Origin: Clostridiales bacterium
GTDB taxonomy: Bacteria; Bacillota; Clostridia; Christensenellales; Aristaeellaceae
Direction of reading: 5' to 3'
NCBI GenBank assembly: GCA_017569285.1
Contig: CP069419.1
Span: forward strand, 2,666,001-2,730,000
DNA length: 64,000 bases
Made by a program: the position numbers and the translations under genes. Shown here piece by piece: positions 14,355 through 23,266 of the stretch. Below the pieces are notes generated by a model that saw nothing but the letters and a program-made list of their open reading frames with translations, was not told the DNA's origin and did not search any database. Within the stretch, counting starts at the first letter, position 1, and each line of letters begins with the position of its first letter.

Positions 14355-15277
14355 GAGACGCTTTCGTACGGGCCCTGCTGGAGGAAATGGAAGCCGACAG
14401 CCGGATTGTGCTGATTACGGGCGACCTGGGATTTGGCGTGCTGAAACCTATGTGGGAACGGTTCCCGGACCGGATCATCGACGCGGGCATCGCGGAACAG
14501 GGCATGGTGAGCATGGCCGCCGGGCTTGCGGCGACCGGCCGGACGGTTTTTGTGTATTCGATCGGGAATTTCCCGACGCTGCGGCCGCTGGAGCAGATCC
14601 GGAATGACTGCGCGTACCCGGGCGCGAACGTGAAAATCGTCTGCGTCGGGGGCGGCTTCGTATACGGAAGCCTCGGCATGAGCCACCACGCGACGGAGGA
14701 CATCGCGGCCCTGCGGGCTTTGCCGGGAGTGACGTGCTTTACCCCCGGGGATCCGGCGGAGGCCGAGGCGGTGACGCACCGGGCGGTGCGGACCCCGGGC
14801 ACCTGCTACCTGCGGCTGGGCCGCGGCAATGAGCCGAAAATCCATCCCGGCCCGGTGACCGGCTGGGAAATGCCCGCGCCGCTGACGCTGCGGGAGGGAA
14901 CGGACACCGCGCTGCTGAGCGCGGGCGGCATCCTGACCCAGACGGTGGAAGCCGCGAAGCTGCTGGAAGCGAAAGGCATCTCCGCGGAGGTGGTGAGCTT
15001 CCCGTGCATCAAACCGATGGACGGAGAGGCTGTGCGGAAGCTGACGGAACGGTTCCGGCACATTGTGACGGTGGAAGAGCACAACATTATGGGCGGATTC
15101 GGAAGCGCGGTGTGCGAAATCGCCGCGGAAACCGGGAACGGATGCCGGATCCACCGGATCGGCCTGCAGGACTGCTACACATCCGTGGTGGGCAGCCAGC
15201 AGTACCTGCGGGAAATCTACGGGATGGATGCGAAAGCGATCGCGGAAAAGACGGAGGCCTGGCTGAATGAAGCATGA
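14351..15277 (+). CDS. Transketolase-like protein, C-terminal subunit
   Basis: A 308-residue partner of the preceding subunit. It has the pyrimidine-binding domain (residues 1-165) with the cofactor-activating Glu in DAGIAEQGM and the MSHHATEDIA block, then the transketolase C-terminal domain (about 175-300, VTVEEHNIMGGFGSAV). DXS and pyruvate dehydrogenase E1-beta share this layout, so a DXS-like or acyloin-type reaction is possible. It overlaps licD by 11 bases. Confidence 0.88.
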   Translation: MRDAFVRALLEEMEADSRIVLITGDLGFGVLKPMWERFPDRIIDAGIAEQGMVSMAAGLAATGRTVFVYSIGNFPTLRPLEQIRNDCAYPGANVKIVCVGGGFVYGSLGMSHHATEDIAALRALPGVTCFTPGDPAEAEAVTHRAVRTPGTCYLRLGRGNEPKIHPGPVTGWEMPAPLTLREGTDTALLSAGGILTQTVEAAKLLEAKGISAEVVSFPCIKPMDGEAVRKLTERFRHIVTVEEHNIMGGFGSAVCEIAAETGNGCRIHRIGLQDCYTSVVGSQQYLREIYGMDAKAIAEKTEAWLNEA

Positions 15278-16010
15278 ACTGACGCTGGAGGAAATCCACG
15301 AGGAGCTGCTGGAGCAGCTGCGGGATATCACCGCCATCTGCGACCGGTACGGAATTGAGTATAACCTGATGTGCGGGACGCTGCTGGGCTGCGTGCGCCA
15401 CCACGGCTTTATCCCGTGGGATGACGACGTGGACCTGCTGATGACCCGGGCGGAATTCAGCCGGTTCCGCACGGTGTATCCCAAGGAATGCGACGCGCGG
15501 TTTGAGCTGACCTACCTGGATACCTGGACACCCCGCGTGATGAACCGGGACCCGGAAAAGGCCGCCGCATTCACGGACTTCTTCATCCTCGACGCGCTGC
15601 CGCCGGAGGGCATCCGCCGGAAGCTGCACCTGCTGCACCTGCACCTGCTGCAGGGTATGATGAAAAAGAACGTCGACTACAGCCGGTTCGGGCTGAAAAA
15701 CCGGATCCTGCTGCGGGCGACCCACCTGCTGGGACTTCCGTTCAGCTACGCCTGGAAGGCGAAACGGTACGAGAAGGTATCCACGAAATACCGGGAAGGG
15801 AACGACCTGCACATGTCCAACGGCGCGTTTGAGCTGATGACGCATGTGTGGCACCCGGAACAGTTTGAGAAGAAAATCCGGGGGCAGTTCGAGGACCTCG
15901 AGTGCCTGATTCCGGAGAAGTATGACGAGGTGCTGATTGTCCTGTTCGGGCCGGACTACATGACGCCGCCGCCGGTGGAGGAGCGCGTTGCCAAGCACCT
16001 GGACCTGTAG
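15267..16010 (+). CDS. LicD-family phosphotransferase
   Basis: A 247-residue LicD/fukutin-related nucleotidyltransferase-fold protein. The family attaches phosphocholine or other phosphodiester groups (for example ribitol- or sugar-phosphate) to cell-surface glycans. The diagnostic motif is present (GTLLGCVRHHGFIPWDDDVD, about residues 38-57), with the DDD metal-binding aspartates. No choline kinase or cytidylyltransferase genes are adjacent, so phosphocholine is not assured. The gene overlaps the transketolase C subunit, which suggests that the modified sugar or alditol comes from the transketolase-linked pathway. Confidence 0.9.
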   Translation: MKHELTLEEIHEELLEQLRDITAICDRYGIEYNLMCGTLLGCVRHHGFIPWDDDVDLLMTRAEFSRFRTVYPKECDARFELTYLDTWTPRVMNRDPEKAAAFTDFFILDALPPEGIRRKLHLLHLHLLQGMMKKNVDYSRFGLKNRILLRATHLLGLPFSYAWKAKRYEKVSTKYREGNDLHMSNGAFELMTHVWHPEQFEKKIRGQFEDLECLIPEKYDEVLIVLFGPDYMTPPPVEERVAKHLDL

Positions 16011-16041
16011 GAAAAATCTCACCTGGAGCGACTGACTTTCG

Positions 16042-16857
16042 ATGGAAATGTATTTCTGCCCGCTGTATTCCGGATCGAGCGGGAACGCCCTGTTTGTGCA
16101 GTACGGAAACACCCGGCTGCTGGTGGATGCCGGGAAGCCCGGCAAGGCGATCGCGGACGCGCTGGCGAAGATCGGCGTGGGAATGGAGACGATCAGCGGT
16201 GTGCTGATTACGCACGAGCATTCAGACCATATTGCCGGCGCCGGCGTGCTGGCACGGCGGTACCACCTGCCGATGTACGCGACGGCGGGCACCTGGCAGG
16301 GAATCGGCAGCAAGATCGGGGAGATCCCGCCGGGACTGACCCGGGTGATCGGGACGGACCGGGAGTTTTACCTGGGGGATATCGGCGTGTCGCCGTTCTC
16401 CATTCCGCATGACGCGGCAGACCCGGTGGGGTTCCGGCTGTGGGGCGGAAACCTGAGCATTTCCACTGCGACCGACCTCGGACATTTTTCCGCCGACGTT
16501 TACCGGCGGATTGCCGGCAGCGACCTGGTGCTGCTGGAAAGCAACCATGATCCGGATATGCTGCGGGCGAACCCGAAGTACGCGCCCGCGCTGAAAAAGC
16601 GGATCCTGGGGGATTACGGCCACCTGAGCAATGAAGCATGCGCGTCGGCGCTGCTGAAGCTGATTGCCGGGGGTACCGGCACGGTGATCCTGGGCCACCT
16701 GAGCGGGGAGAACAATACCCCGGGACTGGCCCGGCGCGTGTCGGAAAAAACGCTCGCACAGGAGGGCATCCGGCCGGGCACGGACGTGCAGCTGCAGATT
16801 GCCCTGCGGGATGAGACGGGCGAAGTTTACTGTATTCAGGAGAATTCAAAGGCATGA
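16042..16857 (+). CDS. WalJ/YycJ-like metallo-beta-lactamase-fold hydrolase
   Basis: A 271-residue metal-dependent hydrolase with the N-terminal SGSSGNALFV of the YycJ family and the zinc motif HEHSDH (residues 58-63), plus later ligands (ATDLGH, LESNHD, LGHLS). In many Firmicutes the homologue is the last or next-to-last gene of the walRKHI operon. Here it is about 11 kb away from the WalRK-like pair, inside the glycan operon. Proposed family roles are a 5'-3' exonuclease-type activity linked to replication and repair. It overlaps the next gene by 4 bases. Confidence 0.88.
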   Translation: MEMYFCPLYSGSSGNALFVQYGNTRLLVDAGKPGKAIADALAKIGVGMETISGVLITHEHSDHIAGAGVLARRYHLPMYATAGTWQGIGSKIGEIPPGLTRVIGTDREFYLGDIGVSPFSIPHDAADPVGFRLWGGNLSISTATDLGHFSADVYRRIAGSDLVLLESNHDPDMLRANPKYAPALKKRILGDYGHLSNEACASALLKLIAGGTGTVILGHLSGENNTPGLARRVSEKTLAQEGIRPGTDVQLQIALRDETGEVYCIQENSKA

Positions 16858-18749
16858 TTATACTGGCCGTGCAGGATATACAGAAAAGCTTCGGCACGCA
16901 TGAGGTGCTGAAGGGCGTTTCGTTTACCCTGCAGGAGCAGGAACGCATGGGCCTGGTGGGTGTGAACGGCAGCGGCAAGAGCACGCTGATGAAGATCATC
17001 GCCGGGATCGAAACCGCGGACAGCGGAACGGTCAGCATCCAGAAGGGGCTGCGGATGGGCTACCTGGCGCAGCAGGGTGAATTCCGGGAAGGGGAGACCG
17101 TCCGGGAAACGCTGGAAAGCGTATTTGAGCCGCTGGTGCAGATGGAAGCCGAAATGCGGGACCTGGAGCAGAAAATGGCCGAGCAGGGGGATGATCCCGA
17201 AGCACTGCGCCGCCTGGGGGGCCGCTATGACGCCCTGATGCATGAGTTTGAGCGGCGGAACGGATACGGATGGCGCAGCCAGGTATCCGGCGTCCTGAAG
17301 GGACTGGACCTGCGGGACCATGCGGATATGCCGGTGAACCGCCTGAGCGGCGGGGAGCGGACACGCCTGTGCCTGGGCCGGATGCTGCTGTCGGAGCCGG
17401 ACCTGCTGCTGCTGGACGAGCCGACCAACCACCTGGACCTGAAGAGCATCGCCTGGCTGGAGGAATACCTCCAGGGCTACCGCGGCGCCGTGCTGGTGAT
17501 CAGCCATGACCGCTATTTTATGGACCATGTGTGCGGGCGGATGGCGGAACTGCTCATGGGCGGCCTGGAGACCTATACCGGCAACTATACGCAGTACCTG
17601 GAGAAACGGACGGAAGTATACGAAATCCGGATGAAGGCCTGGGAACTGCAGCAGAAGGAAATCGCGCGGCAGGAAGCCGTGATCGCGATGTACCGGCGCT
17701 TCAACCGGGAGAAGAGCATCCGACTGGCGGAGAGCCGGGAAAAGCGGCTGGAGAAGATCGAGCGCCTGGAGCGCCCCCAGGAGGAAGGAACCGTCCATTT
17801 CCGGTTTGAAACGCGGCGGCGCACCGGCGACGACGTGCTGCAGACGGACCGGCTGAAGAAAAGCTACGGGGACCGCGTGCTGTTTTCGGACCTGGACATC
17901 CATGTGAAAGCCGGGGACCGGATTGCCCTGATCGGCGACAACGGCACGGGCAAGTCCACCCTGCTGAAGTGCCTGACCGGCGAGGAAAAGCCGGACGCGG
18001 GTGTGATCCGCTGGGGCACCGGCGTGGACATCGGGTATTACGACCAGCACCAGGCCGGGCTGCACGAGAACAAGACGGTGCTCGACGAGGTGTGGGACCG
18101 CTTTCCGCGGATGGAGCAGTATGAGGTGCGCGGCGCGCTGGGCATGTTCCTGTTTACCGGGGACGACGTGTTCGCACCGGTCAGCACGCTGAGCGGCGGC
18201 GAGAAGGGCCGGGTGGCCCTGACTGAGCTGATGCTGCGGAAGGACAACGTGCTGCTGCTGGACGAACCGACCAACCACCTGGACATGGACAGCCGCGAGG
18301 TGCTGGAAAACGCGCTGGCGGATTTCCCGGGAACGATCATCGCGGTGAGCCATGACCGGTATTTCATCAACCGGTTTGCGGAGAAGGTATGCGTGCTGGA
18401 GAACGGCGCGCTGAAGGAATACCTGGGCAACTACGACAGCTACTTTGAAAAGGTTTCGCGCGCGGAAGAACCGGACGGGGAATACGCCGGAATGACCCGC
18501 ACCGCGATTGACAAGGAAAAGAAGAAGAGCCGCGAGGAACAGCAGCGGATCAAGGCGGAGAAGGAACGCATGGCGGCGCTGGAAGCCCGGATCGCCGTGG
18601 CGGAACGGGAAGCCGCGGTGCTGGAGAACGCGCTGGCGGATCCGGAAACGTGGAAGGACGCCGGAAGCGCGGCCGAAAAAACGCGGAAATACAACGCGCT
18701 GAAGGATGAAATTGAGCAGCTGTACGAGGAGTACGCGGAGCTCGGGTAA
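16854..18749 (+). CDS. ABC-F family ATPase (YdiF/Uup-like)
   Basis: A 631-residue soluble ABC-F protein, a ribosome-associated translation factor type and not a transporter. It has two ATPase domains, with Walker A at 36-43 (GVNGSGKS) and near 360 (GDNGTGKS), two intact LSGGE signatures, and two LLLLDEPTNHLD Walker B/D-loop motifs. An Arg/Glu-rich linker joins them (about 240-310). A C-terminal coiled coil (about 545-631) is as in Uup/YdiF. All catalytic residues are intact, in contrast to the second ABC-F at 39854. It probably helps stalled ribosomes; no resistance role is implied. Confidence 0.9.
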   Translation: MIILAVQDIQKSFGTHEVLKGVSFTLQEQERMGLVGVNGSGKSTLMKIIAGIETADSGTVSIQKGLRMGYLAQQGEFREGETVRETLESVFEPLVQMEAEMRDLEQKMAEQGDDPEALRRLGGRYDALMHEFERRNGYGWRSQVSGVLKGLDLRDHADMPVNRLSGGERTRLCLGRMLLSEPDLLLLDEPTNHLDLKSIAWLEEYLQGYRGAVLVISHDRYFMDHVCGRMAELLMGGLETYTGNYTQYLEKRTEVYEIRMKAWELQQKEIARQEAVIAMYRRFNREKSIRLAESREKRLEKIERLERPQEEGTVHFRFETRRRTGDDVLQTDRLKKSYGDRVLFSDLDIHVKAGDRIALIGDNGTGKSTLLKCLTGEEKPDAGVIRWGTGVDIGYYDQHQAGLHENKTVLDEVWDRFPRMEQYEVRGALGMFLFTGDDVFAPVSTLSGGEKGRVALTELMLRKDNVLLLDEPTNHLDMDSREVLENALADFPGTIIAVSHDRYFINRFAEKVCVLENGALKEYLGNYDSYFEKVSRAEEPDGEYAGMTRTAIDKEKKKSREEQQRIKAEKERMAALEARIAVAEREAAVLENALADPETWKDAGSAAEKTRKYNALKDEIEQLYEEYAELG

Positions 18750-18763
18750 GAAGGGATGGTTCA

Positions 18764-19555
18764 GTGATGGGAAACAGAAGGTGGATGGCCAGGCTGCTCT
18801 GCCTGCTGCTGAGCCTGTTGTTCTGCCTTGAATGGAACGCCTGCGCAGATACACCTGAACGGCTGCCGGACAAGGTGCTGATGTCGTTTTATGACCAGTC
18901 ACTGATCATCGGGGATTCCCAGATGCGCAACCTGGGGAACTATATGCGCAGGATGCGGAACAAGGATCCGGAATTTTTCCCCGGCGTGAAGTGCTACGGG
19001 GAATACAGCCTGCAGATGCGCAGGCTGGCCCAGAAAAACCCGGATTCGGATCCGGACGCGATCCAGCTGACCTATAAGGGACGGGCAGCTACGCTGACCG
19101 GGATTGCCATGAAGGAAAAACCGCGGAACGTGTTTATCCTGATCGGCCTGAACGACCGGATTTACCAGCATACAGACCGGGCAGACGGATATATCGACCG
19201 GATTACCGCACTGCGGGATGAGTATTTTCCGGAGACCAGGCTGGTTTTTATGGCGCTGACCCCGGTGACAGCGAAATGGAAACAGTCCACAAGGGAAGCG
19301 ATTGCCGCCTACAATGAATGGCTGGAAGACAAATGCAGACAGACCGGCGCGGATTACCTGGATGCCAATGCCGGACTGACCGATGAAACCGGGTGCCTGC
19401 GGCGGGAAATTACAACCGATAATGAAAGCCACCTGAATGCGGACGGATTTGATATTTTTGTGAGGAACCTGCTGGATTACGCACAGGCCCGGTATGAACA
19501 GGGCCTGTGGGTGCCCGATCCGGCGCTGATGAAGGAAGGAGAGACTCCGCAATGA
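18764..19555 (+). CDS. Exported SGNH/GDSL-family hydrolase
   Basis: A 263-residue secreted protein. The N-terminal hydrophobic leader (about 9-27, ending near NACAD) precedes an SGNH fold with the nucleophile Ser52 in LIIGDSQM, the Gly/Asn block FILIGLND and a catalytic His near 223 (ESHLNADG). The GTG at 18764 has AAGGGA 7 bases upstream; an ATG follows immediately at 18767. Such enzymes add or remove acyl groups on carbohydrates. Downstream are a DUF4358 lipoprotein, an MBOAT acyltransferase and a DHHW protein, so I read this as part of an extracellular glycan O-acylation set. Confidence 0.8.
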   Translation: MMGNRRWMARLLCLLLSLLFCLEWNACADTPERLPDKVLMSFYDQSLIIGDSQMRNLGNYMRRMRNKDPEFFPGVKCYGEYSLQMRRLAQKNPDSDPDAIQLTYKGRAATLTGIAMKEKPRNVFILIGLNDRIYQHTDRADGYIDRITALRDEYFPETRLVFMALTPVTAKWKQSTREAIAAYNEWLEDKCRQTGADYLDANAGLTDETGCLRREITTDNESHLNADGFDIFVRNLLDYAQARYEQGLWVPDPALMKEGETPQ

Positions 19556-20019
19556 AAAGGATAATGCTGCTCCTGCTGGCCGCAATGCTCCTGGTGCTGG
19601 ACGCCTGCAGCGCACCGGAAAAAGGCGCGCCGGCAAGCGATGCGCCGGCCTCCCTGGCAGAGAAAGTAAATATGATTGCCGAGGACGCCGGGAACCTGGC
19701 GGCCCTGACTGCGGAGGACCTTGAAGACGTGCTGGGCGCGGTGCCCGCGGATTACACGGAGTTTGTGTTTCTCCAGAGCGAGGGAATGGACGGACGGGAG
19801 CTTCTGGCAGTCCGGGCCGCTGACCGGGATGCGGCCGGGCGGGTGGCCGGAATGGCGGAAGCATACCTGGAACGCCGCCTGAAGGAGACCCGGAATTATG
19901 CCCCGGAGGCATACAAACTGCTTTCGGAGGCCAAAGTCCGGACGAAAAACCTGACGGTTGTCCTGGCCGTCGGGCCGAATGGCACTCAAGAGGCGGATTT
20001 TATCCTGGCAGGAGAATAA
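19552..20019 (+). CDS. DUF4358-type lipoprotein
   Basis: A 155-residue exported lipoprotein with a lipobox ending LVLDAC (Cys19). The mature part (LTAEDLEDVLGAVPADYTEF, RAADRDAAGRVAGMAEAYLERRL) matches the pattern of DUF4358 proteins, which are usually found beside MBOAT and DHHW genes in Clostridia. The start codon overlaps the stop of the SGNH gene (ATGA). Function is unknown. Its place suggests an accessory subunit of the acyl-transfer complex on the outer membrane face. Confidence 0.78.
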   Translation: MKRIMLLLLAAMLLVLDACSAPEKGAPASDAPASLAEKVNMIAEDAGNLAALTAEDLEDVLGAVPADYTEFVFLQSEGMDGRELLAVRAADRDAAGRVAGMAEAYLERRLKETRNYAPEAYKLLSEAKVRTKNLTVVLAVGPNGTQEADFILAGE

Positions 20020-20022
20020 GCC

Positions 20023-21369
20023 ATGGTTTTCTGTTCATTTACATTTCTGCTGTTTTTCATGCCGTTGGTTTTGCTCGGATACCGGTTCCTGCCGCACCGG
20101 GCAAAGCAGCCTTTCCTGCTGTGCGCTTCCCTGGTGTTTTACGGATGGGGAATGCCGGCATGGCTGATCCTGCTGCTGTATGTGATGATCCTGGATTATG
20201 CCGGCGCCCTGCTGATGGACCGGTTCCATGCCCAAAAGAAAATAATCCTGGCGGTGCTGATCGTGCTCAACCTGCTGCCGCTGGGCTGGTTCAAGTATGC
20301 CGCGTTTCTGAATGACACGCTGGCGGCGGTGACCGGAGTCAGCCTGATGAAGGACTCACCGCTGCTTCCGGCCGGCATTTCTTTTTTTACATTCCAGGGA
20401 ATGTCCTACCTGATTGATGTGTACCGGGGAAATGCCAGGGTACAGCGGAGCTTTGTGCGGTTCGGTGTATACCTGAGCATGTTTCCACAGCTGGTTGCCG
20501 GCCCGATTGTACGGTATATCGACCTGGAAGCCCAGCTGGAAAACCCGGCGGAGATCAGTACGGCAGCGATGCGGGACGGGCTGAACCGGTTTGCGGTAGG
20601 CCTGGCCAAGAAGGTGCTGCTTGCGGATGCCATGGGCCGGTTCTGGGGCCGGATCAGCGGAGGACTTCCGGAGGCCGGGCTGGTCGGCGCGTGGATGGGA
20701 CTGATGGCTTTTTCCTTCCAGATATTCTTCGATTTCTCCGGTTATTCGGATATGGCGCTGGGCCTGGGCAAAGCGATGGGCTTCACATTCCCGGAAAACT
20801 TTGACCGGCCGTACCGCGCGAAAAGCCTGACGGAATTCTGGCGGAAATGGCATATGAGCCTGACCACCTGGTTCCGTGAATATGTGTATATTCCGCTGGG
20901 CGGAAACCGGAAGGGAAGGACACGGAGGAACCTGAACATCCTGATCGTCTGGGCACTGACCGGACTCTGGCACGGAGCAGGATGGAATTTTGTGCTGTGG
21001 GGGCTCTGGTTCGGTGTGCTGCTGATCGCGGAAAAGAAATGGGTGCTTGGGCGTGAATGGGCAGAGCGGATGCCGGGATGGCTTCGGCGGATCCTGACCT
21101 ACCTGCCCGTACTGCTGGGATGGGGAATGTTTACCGGAAAATGGCAGGTATTCCCTGCTATGGCCGGGGTTTACGGACTGGCGCCGGCAGCCGGGCCGGC
21201 GCTGGAGTGCGCGGCGTTCCTGCCGGTGCTGCTGGTGTGCATGGCGGTTTCCTTCCTGCCGGAAGTGAAGATGCCAAAGCTGAAAAAAGCCGCGCCGCTG
21301 CTGCTGGTCCTGTGCCTGGCGGCGCTGGCCGCGCAGGGATATGCGCCGTTTGTATATTTCCAGTTCTGA
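20023..21369 (+). CDS. MBOAT-family membrane O-acyltransferase (AlgI/DltB-like)
   Basis: A 448-residue polytopic protein (about ten or more helices) that moves acyl groups, typically acetyl, across the membrane to extracellular glycans. It has the family blocks PAGISFFTFQGMSYLIDVYRG, FFDFSGYSDMALGLGKAMGF, WRKWHMSLTTWFREYVYIPL and the catalytic histidine region TGLWHGAGWNFVLWG. It starts 3 bases after the lipoprotein gene. The absence of dltA/dltC genes argues against teichoic-acid D-alanylation. The DHHW partner downstream fits the AlgI-AlgX or PatA-type arrangement. Confidence 0.92.
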   Translation: MVFCSFTFLLFFMPLVLLGYRFLPHRAKQPFLLCASLVFYGWGMPAWLILLLYVMILDYAGALLMDRFHAQKKIILAVLIVLNLLPLGWFKYAAFLNDTLAAVTGVSLMKDSPLLPAGISFFTFQGMSYLIDVYRGNARVQRSFVRFGVYLSMFPQLVAGPIVRYIDLEAQLENPAEISTAAMRDGLNRFAVGLAKKVLLADAMGRFWGRISGGLPEAGLVGAWMGLMAFSFQIFFDFSGYSDMALGLGKAMGFTFPENFDRPYRAKSLTEFWRKWHMSLTTWFREYVYIPLGGNRKGRTRRNLNILIVWALTGLWHGAGWNFVLWGLWFGVLLIAEKKWVLGREWAERMPGWLRRILTYLPVLLGWGMFTGKWQVFPAMAGVYGLAPAAGPALECAAFLPVLLVCMAVSFLPEVKMPKLKKAAPLLLVLCLAALAAQGYAPFVYFQF

Positions 21370-21385
21370 GAAAGGAGGGGGACCG

Positions 21386-22498
21386 ATGGACGGAAAAAAC
21401 AGAATCTCGGACCGGATTGCGGTTTACGGCATCCTGATCCTGCTGCTGGCCGGCGGGATTGCCGCGTTTGTTTTCTCCCGGGATTTCTCCGGAACGGAAA
21501 AACGATACCTGGCGGAGGCGCCTTCCCGGTTCTCCCTGACCGAATGGACGCTGAATAATGACCTGGAAACCTATCTGTCTGACCAGATTCCCTTCAGGGA
21601 ACAACTGGTCGGGCTGGATTCCCGGATGCAGGTCTGGACCGGGAGGGCGACCCAGCTGGAAGCGTGGCCGACCGGGGACGCGATTGTGGAACAGCCGGTG
21701 AAGGCGGATATCAGGCTCCTGACAGACCGGACTGGCCGGATGCGGGAGATTGCCGGCATGATTCCCTGCAGGTTCCTGGTACCGCCGACCGCCGGAATGC
21801 TCCGGATGGATGAGATGACACCGCTGCGGAAGGCCCTGTACGAGGAAGAGGCGACGGTATATGACAAACTGACCGGGGAGGAAGGCTTTATCCCGCTGCG
21901 GGAAGCGTTTGCGGCCGCCGGGACGGAAGTGTTCTACCGGACCGACCATCACTGGAATGACAGCGGAGTACAGCTGGCTTACCGGGCTTTCTGCGGGGCT
22001 GCGGGCCTGGAACCGGCCGACCCGGCCATGTTTACGCGGACGGAATATACACCGTTCAGCGGGACAACCCAGGCGCGCGCGGGACTTCCGGCAGCCCGGG
22101 CGGACACGCTGGTATGCATGGAGCCCGTTTTCCCGGTGACGATGGACGTGCAGGGGGAGAGCGAAACATATGACCACCTGGTGTTCCCTGAGAAAGCGGA
22201 TACCTGGGACGGATATGAGGTTTACCTGAACGGGAACCACGGAATGCTGATGGTCCGGCATCCGGGGGCTGAAGGCGGGAAACTGCTGGTGTTCCGGGAC
22301 TCCTTTGCCAGCAGCATCATTCCGTATCTTTCCGCGAATTACGGGGAAATCACAGCAGTGGATGTGCGCTATTATCCCGGGACCTTCCGGGACGCGCTGG
22401 AAGAGGCGGGAGAACCGGATGAAATCCTGTTCCTGTATTCGCTGGACAGCCTGGCAAATGACACATCGATTGCCCGAAAGCTTCGGGGAAAGGAATAG
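21386..22498 (+). CDS. DHHW/AlgX-like O-acetyltransferase-associated protein
   Basis: A 370-residue protein with one N-terminal membrane anchor (about 11-30) and an extracellular SGNH-like domain. It has the diagnostic TDHHW motif (residues 186-190) and a second block VFRDSFASSIIPYL that carries the presumed nucleophile Ser. The family (DHHW, related to AlgX/AlgJ) receives acyl groups from an MBOAT partner and puts them on the glycan. The ATG at 21386 follows AAAGGAGGGGG. It is the last gene of the long unit. I see no U-run terminator before the S10 promoter. Confidence 0.85.
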   Translation: MDGKNRISDRIAVYGILILLLAGGIAAFVFSRDFSGTEKRYLAEAPSRFSLTEWTLNNDLETYLSDQIPFREQLVGLDSRMQVWTGRATQLEAWPTGDAIVEQPVKADIRLLTDRTGRMREIAGMIPCRFLVPPTAGMLRMDEMTPLRKALYEEEATVYDKLTGEEGFIPLREAFAAAGTEVFYRTDHHWNDSGVQLAYRAFCGAAGLEPADPAMFTRTEYTPFSGTTQARAGLPAARADTLVCMEPVFPVTMDVQGESETYDHLVFPEKADTWDGYEVYLNGNHGMLMVRHPGAEGGKLLVFRDSFASSIIPYLSANYGEITAVDVRYYPGTFRDALEEAGEPDEILFLYSLDSLANDTSIARKLRGKE

Positions 22499-22738
22499 AT
22501 ACACACGAACACGTGTGACAAAATCAGCGGGTTAAACCGCGTGGCGAGTGGGTTTTCAGGGGCGGTTTTCCGAAAGTCGGAAGATGAAAAACGGAAAATC
22601 GCCTTTTTTCGGGCAAAAGAGGACACACCAGATAGCGTGTTAAATAGTTTTGACGGGAAGGCGCGGAAAATCAAGCTTAAAAAGTCTGTATCGGGTCAAA
22701 AATATCAAAAAAAATATCAAAAAATCGTGTTTACCCTA
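22499..22738. other. Non-coding stretch before the S10 operon promoter
   Basis: No coding sequence is supported here. The end near the promoter (22675-22735) is A-rich, with repeated AAAATATCAAAA-type runs, and could act as an upstream element for the ribosomal promoter. A small palindrome (CACAC/GTGTG at about 22502-22517) follows the DHHW gene but lacks a T run. Confidence 0.5.
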
Positions 22739-22767
22739 TTGAAATCAAAAAAAGGATCATGTATAAT
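22739..22767 (+). promoter_or_regulatory. S10 ribosomal operon promoter
   Basis: TTGAAA (22739-22744), a 17-base spacer and TATAAT (22762-22767), with A/T-rich DNA just upstream. It is the only strong promoter seen for the whole S10-spc cluster. Confidence 0.75.
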
Positions 22768-22774
22768 TCGAGTG

Positions 22775-22938
22775 TTGTCTGTTCAGGGATGAAGTGGTAA
22801 GTTGCCGTCAGGCCAGACGGGTAATTATCATGGACCAGCCCGCTAATCGGGCGACGGACTCGAAGGCGCCGAGAGGATCTGCACCTGCAGTGGATTCCGG
22901 GAGCGCACAAGAGAACGAAATTGAGGAGGTTACAAGGA
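22775..22938 (+). promoter_or_regulatory. rpsJ leader: 5' leader of the S10 operon
   Basis: About 165 untranslated bases precede rpsJ. They contain GC-rich complementary segments (e.g. CCCGCTAATCGGG at 22839-22851 and a GGCGCC palindrome near 22865). L4-binding S10 leaders exist in other Firmicutes. I can see structure potential but cannot assign this one to a known leader class. Confidence 0.4.
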
Positions 22939-23247
22939 ATGGCCAACCAGAAAATCCGTATCAAGCTGAAGAGCTACGAGCACAAACTGATCGACCAGAG
23001 CGCAGAGCGGATCGTTGAAACCGCAAAGCGCACCGGCGCTCGTGTCTCCGGACCGATCCCGCTCCCCACGGAGAGAGAGATCGTCACCATCCTTCGCGCT
23101 GTGCATAAGTACAAGGACAGCCGCGAACAGTTCGAACGCCGCACCCACAAGCGGTTGATCGACATCAACAATCCGAACCCGAAGACGGTGGACGCCATGA
23201 TGAAGCTCGATCTTCCTGCTGGTGTCGAAATCGAAATGAAACTGTAA
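22939..23247 (+). CDS. rpsJ: Ribosomal protein S10
   Basis: 102 residues, full length, with the classic start ([18 protein letters not shown]) and the conserved loop [12 protein letters not shown]. It is a 30S head protein that doubles as NusE in antitermination. The ATG follows GAGGAGG by 8 bases; it is the first gene of the S10-spc cluster. Confidence 0.98.
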   Translation: MANQKIRIKLKSYEHKLIDQSAERIVETAKRTGARVSGPIPLPTEREIVTILRAVHKYKDSREQFERRTHKRLIDINNPNPKTVDAMMKLDLPAGVEIEMKL

Positions 23248-23266
23248 GGCAGGAGGAACGAAGAAC

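Noticed and set aside
16854-18749. Antibiotic-resistance ABC-F
   Set aside because: The linker and C-terminal coiled coil fit housekeeping YdiF/Uup types; nothing points to a resistance subfamily.
20023-21369. DltB of a teichoic-acid D-alanylation operon
   Set aside because: There is no dltA or dltC nearby, and a DHHW partner and DUF4358 lipoprotein are present instead.
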